From NCBI RefSeq assembly GCF_000016385.1, contig NC_009376.1, forward strand, positions 682,001 through 746,000: 64,000 nt of DNA. The letters are read 5' to 3'. Position 1 is the stretch's first letter. Each line of letters begins with the position of its first letter. Position numbers and translations under genes: made by a program. The notes below the pieces were generated by a model. It had not been told where the DNA came from. It did no database searches and saw only the letters and a list, made by a program, of their open reading frames with translations. Origin of the DNA: Pyrobaculum arsenaticum DSM 13514 (GTDB taxonomy: Archaea; Thermoproteota; Thermoprotei; Thermoproteales; Thermoproteaceae). Shown here piece by piece: positions 57,339 to 64,000 of the stretch.

Positions 57339-57872
57339 GTGGAGGAGGTGATCTACAAGGCAAAGAAGTTCACGCTTGTGAGAAAGGCCCGCGTAGTAGG
57401 TGGGAGGACTGTGTGGGGGGAATACCTTATTCACCCCGGGGCGGTGGCCGTTTTGGCGTTGCGCGGGGGAAGGATAGTTATGGTAAGGCAATTCAGATCT
57501 GCCATTGGGGAGTGGACGCTGGAGATACCGGCGGGGACGTTGGAGGGGGGTGAAGACCCCGAGTCAGCCGCAGTTAGGGAGATGATAGAAGAAACCGGGT
57601 ATAAGCCGTTGCGCCTAGTGCCTCTCCTGGAGTTCTATCCGACGCCTGGGGTGAGCAACGAGCTCATCCGCATATACTTCACCGACAAGCTCGAATACGT
57701 CGGGGTCTCGGGCCGGGACCCCGGAGAGGTGGACATGTCTGTGGTCGAGGTGACGCCGGGCGAGGCGCTGAGGATGGTGGAGAGCGGAGAGGTGAAGGAT
57801 GGCAAAACTATAATCGCGTTGCTGGCGGCGCGGCTAAGGGGGCTTCTACCGCACCACGACTACGCCTTCTAG
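57339..57872 (+). CDS. Nudix hydrolase, ADP-ribose pyrophosphatase-like
   Basis: A 177-residue Nudix protein. The Nudix box is complete: GTLEGGEDPESAAVREMIEE, then TGY, with the REMIEE acids that bind Mg2+. WGEYLIHPGAVAVLAL and TPGVSNELIRIYF flank it as in ADP-ribose pyrophosphatases. The reaction is likely ADP-ribose to AMP and ribose 5-phosphate, but other substrates are possible. GTG 57339 lies about 22 nt after tttttaaat (57313-57321). It overlaps the convergent membrane-protein gene by 27 bases. Confidence 0.9.
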   Translation: MEEVIYKAKKFTLVRKARVVGGRTVWGEYLIHPGAVAVLALRGGRIVMVRQFRSAIGEWTLEIPAGTLEGGEDPESAAVREMIEETGYKPLRLVPLLEFYPTPGVSNELIRIYFTDKLEYVGVSGRDPGEVDMSVVEVTPGEALRMVESGEVKDGKTIIALLAARLRGLLPHHDYAF

Positions 57873-58193
57873 GGGGACGAGGTTCTGTACCTGTATTAAG
57901 TATATCCCCGGCTCGGCCTTCGTGGCGTTGCAGAGGAAGATTGCGTAGTGTAGGCCGCCGCGTGCCCTGTTGCACTCCACGGTGTAGGTCGGCTCGCCAC
58001 TTGTGAGCGGGCTGAGTGTGGCCGTCAGTTTGTCTGCGTAGAGGACTCGGACGGCCTCGACTTGGATGATAATAGTCTTATTGAACGAGTCTGCGTAGAT
58101 TTCGGTGCTTGAGTAATTCAACACGGCGACCACCAATATTAGCAACACCGCGAGGACGATAGCAATGCCGGCGGCGACGCGCCACACGGGCAA
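57846..58193 (-). CDS. Small membrane-anchored extracytoplasmic protein
   Basis: A 115-residue protein with one N-terminal membrane helix (VAAGIAIVLAVLLILVVAVL) and an exterior domain of about 90 residues with two cysteines (VECNRARG, IFLCNATK) and N-x-S/T sites. No family recognised. It shares a divergent AT-rich promoter region (58194-58232, TATA-like tatttaaatta) with the flippase-like gene and may be linked to it. Confidence 0.55.
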   Translation of the reverse strand: MPVWRVAAGIAIVLAVLLILVVAVLNYSSTEIYADSFNKTIIIQVEAVRVLYADKLTATLSPLTSGEPTYTVECNRARGGLHYAIFLCNATKAEPGIYLIQVQNLVPLEGVVVVR

Positions 58194-58232
58194 TGTCTTT
58201 TGTATTTAAATTAAAGATTTATTGCCTCGTGC

Positions 58233-59621
58233 GTGGCTGGCACTAGGCTGTTGGCAGCTGCTTCAGGCGCGTTTAACTTGGTCGCCTCAATAATCTTTAC
58301 GCTATCTGTAACCCGTCGCCTGTCCACAGAGGATTTGGCTACGCTGGCGGTGTTCAACGCGGCCCTCGCCGTGGGGCTAGCCTTCTTGGGATACGCCACG
58401 TCGTGGTATTCCAGGATACTGGCTAAAGAGCCGGAGAGGTTCGGCAACCTTGCCGCGGTGGGTGTGTTGATGGCGGCTGTGTCCCTGGCCCCTTTTTCGG
58501 CGTATCTCCTCCTCTACGGACGTCTGGACCCAGTGCTGGCGGCGCTGGGAGGCCTTATTCTGCTACTCCAGGCGTGGCCCGCCGGCGCCTACCTATCCGT
58601 ATTTAGGCAACGTGCCGCCGCGCTGACCGGGCTTGCTGGCCAGCTAGCCAAAATAGCCGGCGCCGCGGCGGTCAGGCTCAACCCAACCGCCTACCTCGCG
58701 TTGTTGATCACTGCAGCTGTATACATCCCCACTGCGTTGGCTAAGGTGGCCAAGCCGAACTTCCACGGCGCCGTGGCTACTATAAAGACGCTCATTAGGG
58801 GGGCCCCCTACCAGACCTTGGCCCTTATGACGACGCTGACGGGCGGCCTCGTGACATACGCCGTCTTGCTAGCGGGGGGCGACAAGCTACTATCTTATAA
58901 CTACGTCCTGTTCCAGCTGGGGAAGTCCGTGTACCCTGCGCTTACTGTCGTGCCGCTTATGTACGGCTCCCTGCTTGTGGAGAGGGATAAACTTCGGCGG
59001 GCGTTAATAGACGGCGCGGTGTTGATGTACCTCTATCTCCTCGCGGCGGCGGTTATGGCGAAGGAGCCTGCGTGGTACATAGCCCTTCTCAGACCATCTG
59101 AGCTGGGAAGCAACGAGCTGATAGACGCCGTGAGGCTAAACGGGATCGCCCTCCTCGCCTCGGGGGTTTTTCTCCACGTAGACACCACGCTGAAGGGGGT
59201 CGAGGAGAGGGCCATATTCACCTTGAAGGACAAGCCGGCTAAGGCCCTCCTCTTCGACCTGGCGTTCTCCCCCGTCTCAGTTGGGCTGATGTACGTCATG
59301 GCGTCGGCCTACGGCGCATCGGGCATGGTCGCCGCGTCGGCAATCACCGCGGCCTTCCCCATTGCGTATAGACTACGCCTCCTCGGCAGAGGCTACGCCC
59401 AGCTTGTGGCAAGGCTATACCTGCCCGCCTTTGCCGCGCTCGCGGCGGTGTACCTACTCCCCATGCCGCTGTTGAGCTACTCTACAAGGTCCGTGCTGGA
59501 GACGGTGCTGACCTTCATCCCCAACCTGCTGATAATCGCAGCAGTCTCTGGCACCGCGTTTACCCTGGGATCGCCACCAGCGAGGGAGGCGCTTAAGCTC
59601 CTCGCACGGCTCGTAAAATAA
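58233..59621 (+). CDS. Flippase-like polytopic membrane protein (MOP superfamily)
   Basis: A 462-residue protein with about 12 membrane helices. The early stretch ASGAFNLVASIIFTLSVTRRLSTEDLA resembles the start of Wzx/polysaccharide transporters. A second half with VLFQLGKSVYPALTVVPL is typical of the fold. It would flip lipid-linked sugars for surface glycan or N-glycan assembly. No glycosyltransferase genes are adjacent, so this is inference. GTG 58233 follows the divergent promoter. Confidence 0.7.
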   Translation: MAGTRLLAAASGAFNLVASIIFTLSVTRRLSTEDLATLAVFNAALAVGLAFLGYATSWYSRILAKEPERFGNLAAVGVLMAAVSLAPFSAYLLLYGRLDPVLAALGGLILLLQAWPAGAYLSVFRQRAAALTGLAGQLAKIAGAAAVRLNPTAYLALLITAAVYIPTALAKVAKPNFHGAVATIKTLIRGAPYQTLALMTTLTGGLVTYAVLLAGGDKLLSYNYVLFQLGKSVYPALTVVPLMYGSLLVERDKLRRALIDGAVLMYLYLLAAAVMAKEPAWYIALLRPSELGSNELIDAVRLNGIALLASGVFLHVDTTLKGVEERAIFTLKDKPAKALLFDLAFSPVSVGLMYVMASAYGASGMVAASAITAAFPIAYRLRLLGRGYAQLVARLYLPAFAALAAVYLLPMPLLSYSTRSVLETVLTFIPNLLIIAAVSGTAFTLGSPPAREALKLLARLVK

Positions 59622-59643
59622 AAGGTAAAGTCGGACAAGTTAC

Positions 59644-60258
59644 ATGCAGTGTCAAGAGATTAAGGTGGAACGGCCCTGGCCTCCCAACCAGGTGAAGGCC
59701 CACCGCTTCGTCGTATACGACGTATTTGAGCCGCCCGACGTGGGCTTCGACCAGCACATCATAAGGGTTGTGGGGAGGGTCGAGAAGCCGCTAGAGATAC
59801 CGCTTAAGGAGCTGGCCTCGAAGTATCCGTGCGTAGACCTCGTGGCGCCGTTCCACTGCGTCACGGGGTGGTCTGTGGAGAAGGTAGTGTGGAGGGGGGT
59901 ACAGGTCAAGGCCCTCCTCGAAGAGGCGAGGCCCTACGGACCCTACGCCCTGGCCTGGGGCATAGACGGCTACAGCGCCTCTCTGCCGATAGAGGCTTTG
60001 TGGGAGGAGAACACAATCATCGCGTGGACCATGAACGGGGAACCCCTGCCCAAGAAGCACGGCGCCCCCGCCAGGCTGGTGGTGCCCACTCGATACGCGT
60101 GGAAGAGCGTGAAGTACTTCGGCGCGCTTGAGGTCGTGGACGACCCAGTGCCGGGATACTGGGAGATGTCCGGCTACTCTCTCAACGCTGACCCGTGGCG
60201 GGAGGAGCGTTTTGATTTTGGACGGCCCCAGATGAGGGGTAGGCGCGTAACTTTTTAA
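59644..60258 (+). CDS. Sulfite-oxidase-fold molybdopterin protein, cytoplasmic
   Basis: A 204-residue oxidoreductase domain of the sulfite oxidase family. The Mo-binding cysteine is Cys72 in APFHCVTGWSVEKVVWRG. Other support is DHIIRVVGRVEKPLEIPL-like QHIIRVVGRVEKPLEIPLKE and GAPARLVVPTRYAWKSVKYFG. No Tat or Sec signal is present, so it should be cytoplasmic, unlike the YedY proteins it resembles. The electron acceptor and substrate are unknown. An SDR gene follows 19 bases later. Confidence 0.88.
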   Translation: MQCQEIKVERPWPPNQVKAHRFVVYDVFEPPDVGFDQHIIRVVGRVEKPLEIPLKELASKYPCVDLVAPFHCVTGWSVEKVVWRGVQVKALLEEARPYGPYALAWGIDGYSASLPIEALWEENTIIAWTMNGEPLPKKHGAPARLVVPTRYAWKSVKYFGALEVVDDPVPGYWEMSGYSLNADPWREERFDFGRPQMRGRRVTF

Positions 60259-60277
60259 AGCCGGCTGGGGTAGTCCC

Positions 60278-61177
60278 GTGGGTTTGCTGTCGGGCAAAGT
60301 CGCGGTGGTCACGGGTGGGGCTAGGGGCATCGGCGCCGCCATCGCCTACAAGCTGGGGGCTGAGGGCGCCTCTGTGGTTATAGCAGACGTGGATGAAGAG
60401 GCTGGGGCTTATCGCGAGCGCTGGCTCCGCTCAAATGGAGTCAACGCGCTGTTCATCAAAGCGGACGTGTCGAAGGAGGGGGAGGTGGCGTCTTTGTTTC
60501 GGAAAGTGGAGGAGAAATTTGGCCGCTTAGACGCGCTGATCAACAACGCAGGTGTGGCCAACTTCAAGGACTTTTTCGAAGAGACACTGGAGGATTGGTA
60601 CAAGGTTATCGACACGAACCTAACTGGGCCTTACCTCTGTTCTAAGTACGCGGCGAAGATAATGGCTAAGAACAACGGCGGTGTCATCATCAACATCGCC
60701 TCCACGAGGGCTTTCCAGTCGGAGCCGAACACTGTCCCTTACTCCGCCTCCAAGGGCGGCCTAATTGCCATGACCCACGCGCTTGCCGTCACGCTGGCGA
60801 AGTATAGGATTAGGGTGGTGGCTGTGTCGCCGGGGTGGGTCGACACAAGCGCCTGGCAGTTCCCCCCTCGGAGCCCTGCGCTGACCCGGCTGGACCACCT
60901 GCAACACCCAGCGGGGAGGGTGGGTGACCCCATGGACGTCGCCAACTTGGTGGCCTTCCTAGCCTCCGATCACGCCTCGTGGATAACTGGGGTTAATATA
61001 ACCATAGACGGGGGGATGACCGTGAAGATGATATACCTCGACGATGTCGTGATTTCGGAAGCGGCTACTGTGCTTACAGGAGACGCAGAGTTAGGGGCTT
61101 TGCTGAAGGATGTGCTGGCTAATTGGGAGAGAATAGGCGTTAGGGTAAAGGAGGTGCTCAGAAGGGCTCTTGAATAG
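60278..61177 (+). CDS. Short-chain dehydrogenase/reductase
   Basis: A 299-residue SDR. The nucleotide motif is VVTGGARGIGAAIAYKLG, followed by LINNAGVANF and the catalytic YSASKGG with the upstream serine in INIAST. The IADVDEE acid suggests NAD(H) preference. The end carries an extra 45 residues after the usual SDR terminus ITGVNITIDGGM. It follows the molybdopterin protein by 19 bases, probably in one unit. The substrate is unknown. Confidence 0.88.
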   Translation: MGLLSGKVAVVTGGARGIGAAIAYKLGAEGASVVIADVDEEAGAYRERWLRSNGVNALFIKADVSKEGEVASLFRKVEEKFGRLDALINNAGVANFKDFFEETLEDWYKVIDTNLTGPYLCSKYAAKIMAKNNGGVIINIASTRAFQSEPNTVPYSASKGGLIAMTHALAVTLAKYRIRVVAVSPGWVDTSAWQFPPRSPALTRLDHLQHPAGRVGDPMDVANLVAFLASDHASWITGVNITIDGGMTVKMIYLDDVVISEAATVLTGDAELGALLKDVLANWERIGVRVKEVLRRALE

Positions 61178-61427
61178 CCGCCTAACGCTACGTATTTGCG
61201 CACCGGAGTACTACGTATATACGCTGACTGAGTGGATTAAGTACATAAGGCCGACGCTGGAGGAGCTGGGGGTATCGGTAGACGTATCTGTGGGCAGGTG
61301 CGGCTCCGTAGTCTTGGTGATCTGTGGACGCACCTACGAGGGCCTCCCCGACAACGAGGGCGCCCTCTTGGAGCTTATCCTCAGCGTTGCTGAGAAGTGC
61401 GGCAACCGCCTAGACGCGCGTGGCTAG
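61170..61427 (+). CDS. Small hypothetical protein after the SDR
   Basis: An 85-residue protein from TTG 61170, overlapping the end of the SDR gene by 8 bases. It reads LRICAPEYYVYTLTEWIKYI, then VDVSVGRCGSVVLVICGRTYEG, a strand-helix pattern with four cysteines in total. No family recognised. Tight overlap puts it in the SUOX-SDR unit. It converges on the regulator gene, overlapping it by 18 bases. Confidence 0.55.
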   Translation: MNSRLTLRICAPEYYVYTLTEWIKYIRPTLEELGVSVDVSVGRCGSVVLVICGRTYEGLPDNEGALLELILSVAEKCGNRLDARG

Positions 61428-61682
61428 CCACTCGTCTGCCCTGGCTAAGGCCTCTGCCAGTTGTTGAAAGGCGGGGTCACGGGCGATTCTGAACAACCTC
61501 ATCCTCCCCACCTGCCTAGCCTCCACCACGCCGTAGTCTATAAGCTGTTCTAGTTGCTGGATAACTGTTTGGTGAGCCGCGCCTACCTTCTCCACGAGGG
61601 CCGCCATATTCATCTCGCCGTGCCTCCACAAGGTGAGGATTATCTTGACCTTGGTTTGAGAGCCTAAAACCTTGTCAATCAC
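61410..61682 (-). CDS. ArsR/MarR-like winged helix regulator
   Basis: A 90-residue winged HTH: SQTKVKIILTLWRHGEMNMAALVEKVG, then AHQTVIQQLEQLIDYGVVEA and a wing VGRMRLFRIARD, each split by motif. It resembles small archaeal ArsR-type repressors. No metal-binding cysteines are present. It converges on the SUOX-SDR unit and could control it; that is inference. The start is GTG 61682. Confidence 0.75.
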   Translation of the reverse strand: MIDKVLGSQTKVKIILTLWRHGEMNMAALVEKVGAAHQTVIQQLEQLIDYGVVEARQVGRMRLFRIARDPAFQQLAEALARADEWLATRV

Positions 61683-61701
61683 GGAGTGAAAAAAGGAGGG
61701 T

Positions 61702-61872
61702 TTATTTCTTCTTTCCTACCAGTCTATAGACCTTTATACCCGTATAAGGCGACTTGGCCACTGCGAACATCATCGGCCCACGCGCAGTCTCCTTCGCCAC
61801 CACTTCGTATTGATCCGTTTCAAAGGACTTCTTCGCCTTGATGTCGTAGAACCTTAGCTTCTGTTTAGACAT
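61702..61872 (-). CDS. CC1-like crenarchaeal chromatin protein
   Basis: A 56-residue basic protein starting MSKQKLRFYDIKAKKSFETD and ending KVYRLVGKKK. It matches, from memory, the crenarchaeal chromatin protein CC1 described in Thermoproteales: a small monomer that binds single- and double-stranded DNA. ATG 61872 lies about 23 nt after a gaatataaaa box. It is easily missed because of its size. If correct, it is one of the abundant chromatin proteins that stand in for histones here. Confidence 0.75.
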   Translation of the reverse strand: MSKQKLRFYDIKAKKSFETDQYEVVAKETARGPMMFAVAKSPYTGIKVYRLVGKKK

Positions 61873-61932
61873 GCGTTATATTCCACAACGCCTTTTATAT
61901 TCGGCGTTTATTGTCACATATATTGAAACATT

Positions 61933-62619
61933 TTGGCTACCGCGTATAAATCCAGCGCCGTGGCGTCAGTCGTGTATGTTTTAACTAAGTCCTACAACTC
62001 GTTGCCCCTAGGCGACGGGTGCCTTAGGCTAGTGGGAGACATCCCCCTTTTGGTTGGTGAAAGGTGTAGAGGCAGATATCTAGTAGTGGAGAAGGGGAGA
62101 GGGGTGCGTGCGGCAACCGGCCAGGCGGCTGGAAGCGTGGTGTACGTGGCGTCGGGACCGCCTAGGAAGGTGGTCGTGGGGGAAGGTGTGCTGAGGATTG
62201 AAGACGGCCTTGACTTATTTGATGATTTTGTCAAAAAGGGGCTGTGGAGAGAGCTGGAGTCGGCCTTCTTTGCGGCAGTTGCGAGGTACGCCTCTCGTTG
62301 TATCTACTGCACAGCCCTCGCCGAGGCCACCTTCTTGACGCCTCCGCACCCGCGGCGCGGTAGCGGTATGTTTGTAGAGGTCGTGAGACAAGCCAAAACC
62401 TACAGAGTGCTGGTCGTATCTGCCCCTGGCCACTCAGACGTTTTCAAGAGAGAGGTGGAGAGGCTTTTCCGCCTATCAGCGCATATATATGCAATAAGGC
62501 TGGGTATCCCCCTAGACGCCCCTCTAGATCTTTATGCCCAGTCCCGCCCCGTCGCGGCGAAGCCCGCACATGTCGTGAAGCTGGCGGAGACCAAGCTAGC
62601 CGTGTGGGGGCATGCTTGA
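61933..62619 (+). CDS. Hypothetical protein next to CC1
   Basis: About 228 residues with a TTG start at 61933 or a GTG at 61960. Segments CLRLVGDIPLLVGERCRGRYLV and AARYASRCIYC-like ARYASRCIYCTALAEATFLT show several cysteines (RCIYC) but no family I recognise. The C-terminal part (FVEVVRQAKTYRVLVVSAPG) looks globular and cytosolic. It is divergent from CC1. Confidence 0.5.
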   Translation: MATAYKSSAVASVVYVLTKSYNSLPLGDGCLRLVGDIPLLVGERCRGRYLVVEKGRGVRAATGQAAGSVVYVASGPPRKVVVGEGVLRIEDGLDLFDDFVKKGLWRELESAFFAAVARYASRCIYCTALAEATFLTPPHPRRGSGMFVEVVRQAKTYRVLVVSAPGHSDVFKREVERLFRLSAHIYAIRLGIPLDAPLDLYAQSRPVAAKPAHVVKLAETKLAVWGHA

Positions 62620-62623
62620 GAAT

Positions 62624-62663
62624 AGTTATTAATGGAAGGAAAAAGTTATTAATGGAAGGAAAA
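62624..62663 (+). repeat. Perfect 20-bp tandem repeat upstream of thiDN
   Basis: The unit AGTTATTAATGGAAGGAAAA occurs twice without a gap (62624-62643 and 62644-62663), 10 bases before ATG 62674. The TTATTAA part resembles a TATA box. Two copies so close to the start suggest paired operator sites or a duplicated promoter; thiamine-responsive control is a guess from the gene that follows. Confidence 0.7.
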
Positions 62664-62673
62664 TTATGTATTT

Positions 62674-64000
62674 ATGTGGCGGGTGGCCATAACGATAGCT
62701 GGACTTGACTCCGGCGGCGGCGCCGGGATACACGCCGATATAAAGACCTTCGCCGCCATGGGCGTCCACGGGACCACGGCTCTTACCTGCGTTACGGCCC
62801 AAAACACCTACGAGGTCAGGGAGGCCCAGTGCCTTGCGCCGTCTCTCGTGAGGTCTCAGATAATGGCGGTTTGGGACGACATGGGGATAGACGCGGGGAA
62901 AACCGGCATGCTGGGCACAAGGGAGATAATAGAAGAGGTGGCCTCCACCGTGTCTAAGCTGGGGTTCCCCCTCGTCGTTGACCCCGTAATGGTGGCAAAG
63001 TCCGGCGCGCCCTTAATCTCAGACGACGCCGTGGACGTGCTTAGGCGGAGGCTCCTCCCAGTGGCCAAAGTGGTTACCCCCAACAGGCCGGAGGCGGAGA
63101 GGCTCACAGGCATGAAAATCGCCTCCGAGAAGGACGCGGAGAGGGCTGCCGAGTATATAAACAAGGAGTACGGGACAGAAGTCGTGGTGGTTAAGGGGGG
63201 CCACCTTGAAGGCGCCGAGGCTGTCGACGTCGTGTACTACAAGGGGTCCTTCCACAAGTTCTCCACGCCCCGCCTGGAGTCCCGCGCCACCCACGGGACA
63301 GGCTGTGCCTACTCGGCGGCCATAGCCGCGGCGCTGGCCAAGGGCCTCGACCCCCTGGAGGCCATCAAGACGGCGAAGAGGTTTATCTACACGGCGATTA
63401 AATACGGCGTGTCCAGGGGCAAGGGGCACTGGCCTGTGAACCCCACGGCGTGGGTGGAGATCCCGGCGGAGAGGTGGAGGGCCGCGCAAGAGCTCAACGC
63501 GGCGCTGGACTTAATACGGAGAAATGCCGCGGTCTTCGCCAAGGCGATACCCGAAGTCCAGTCTAATATAGGGTATGTGATCGACCCCCGCTACGCCGAG
63601 GGGCCGGGCGACATCGTTGCCGTCCCGGGGCGGATCGTAAACTACATGGGCGAGGCGAGGCCATCGGGCCCGCCTACCTTCGGTGCCAGTAGCCACACGG
63701 CTAGGAAGATATTGGCCTTCGTGAAAAAAGGCGCTGAGGTGAGGGCGGCCATGAACATAAGATACTCCCCCCACTTGGTAGAGAAGGCCAAATCCCTGGG
63801 CTTCAGGGTGGCTGTGGTGGATCGCCGCAAGGAGCCGGAGGAGGTTAAGCAAGTCGAGGGCGGCTCCATGGCCTGGGTGGTAGGGGAGGCCCTATCCCAA
63901 ACGGGCGGAGCGCCGCCAGACATCATAGCAGACCTCGGCGACTGGGGGAAGGAGCCCCAGATCACGATCCTCGGCAGAAGTCCCGTTGAGGTGGTCGAGA
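62674..64000 (+). CDS. thiDN: ThiD-ThiN fusion, 3' end cut by window
   Basis: An open frame of at least 442 residues from ATG 62674. The N-terminal part is hydroxymethylpyrimidine phosphate kinase ThiD: ITIAGLDSGGGAGIHADIKT, LVVDPVMVAKSGAPLIS and RATHGTGCAYSAAIAAALA. The C-terminal part, from about residue 285, is the ThiN domain (NIGYVIDPRYAEGPGDIVAVPG, IRYSPHLVEKAKSLGF, DIIADLGDWGKEP), which joins the pyrimidine and thiazole phosphates in archaea. Both activities lead to thiamine phosphate. The gene runs off the right edge. Confidence 0.93.
   Translation, partial: MWRVAITIAGLDSGGGAGIHADIKTFAAMGVHGTTALTCVTAQNTYEVREAQCLAPSLVRSQIMAVWDDMGIDAGKTGMLGTREIIEEVASTVSKLGFPLVVDPVMVAKSGAPLISDDAVDVLRRRLLPVAKVVTPNRPEAERLTGMKIASEKDAERAAEYINKEYGTEVVVVKGGHLEGAEAVDVVYYKGSFHKFSTPRLESRATHGTGCAYSAAIAAALAKGLDPLEAIKTAKRFIYTAIKYGVSRGKGHWPVNPTAWVEIPAERWRAAQELNAALDLIRRNAAVFAKAIPEVQSNIGYVIDPRYAEGPGDIVAVPGRIVNYMGEARPSGPPTFGASSHTARKILAFVKKGAEVRAAMNIRYSPHLVEKAKSLGFRVAVVDRRKEPEEVKQVEGGSMAWVVGEALSQTGGAPPDIIADLGDWGKEPQITILGRSPVEVVE

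Overview
The window looks like chromosome of a hyperthermophilic crenarchaeon of the Thermoproteales, most likely Pyrobaculum or a close relative. The reasons are archaeal ribosomal proteins including S25e and S26e, TBP, a Sulfolobus-type PolB1 with a DUF2286 neighbour, a CC1-like chromatin protein, Hjc, HerA-NurA, TrmY, a geranylgeranyl reductase and an archaeal mevalonate operon. Many start codons, often GTG, lie about 22-27 nt downstream of a TATA-like box, the pattern of leaderless transcripts. Gene density is high, with frequent 1-30 bp overlaps. No IS element, CRISPR array or rRNA gene was recognised.

Layout. 1-3.4 kb: the end of the A-type ATP synthase subunit I, a MetF-like protein and a ParA-like ATPase. 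3.4-8.6 kb, minus strand: a rearranged ribosomal cluster (S19, S17, XPF nuclease, a Tat-exported protein, L22, S3, L29, a very short Rpp29-like RNase P protein and a nuclease-fold protein). 8.7-11.6 kb: a thioredoxin reductase without recognisable NADPH motifs, flanked by two related membrane-anchored proteins that each carry two ectodomain cysteines. 11.5-15.3 kb: a decaying region with a broken trypsin-like protease, other coding remnants and one intact secreted protein. 15.3-18.4 kb: methylcitrate-cycle genes prpD and prpB, a cobalamin adenosyltransferase, a C/D-box sRNA candidate and a structured RNA candidate. 18.4-24.5 kb: L12, membrane proteins, a cation exchanger, tRNA-Ala(CGC), tRNA-Arg(CCT), S25e and regulators.

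24.2-28.3 kb holds the start of the mevalonate pathway: a thiolase homologue, a DUF35 protein and HMG-CoA synthase, divergent from HMG-CoA reductase. The thiolase homologue lacks both its usual nucleophilic cysteine and the GHP-motif histidine. 28.3-38 kb is information processing (PolB1, TrmY, S26e, ProRS, TrmI, TBP, Hjc). 38-43 kb has a metal-dependent hydrolase, the lipid-chain reductase and a large secreted protein. 43-49 kb has an aldolase, CTP-dependent riboflavin kinase, HerA-NurA, a radical SAM protein, an ASCH protein and a HEPN/MNT pair. 49-58 kb has DUF711, a glycosylase-like Fe-S protein, a PTPS/QueD homologue, a MoaD-like protein, divergent fumarase subunit genes, an Lhr-type helicase, a second C/D-box sRNA candidate and a Nudix hydrolase. 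58-64 kb has a flippase-like protein, a cytoplasmic sulfite-oxidase-fold enzyme, an SDR, CC1 and the start of a ThiD-ThiN fusion that runs off the right edge.

The most unusual items are the thiolase homologue without catalytic residues, the 78-residue Rpp29 candidate, the thioredoxin reductase with its two-cysteine membrane neighbours, the new sRNA candidates, the palindrome at the prpB start and the 20-bp tandem repeat before thiDN. All calls come from reading the sequence; no database search was run.
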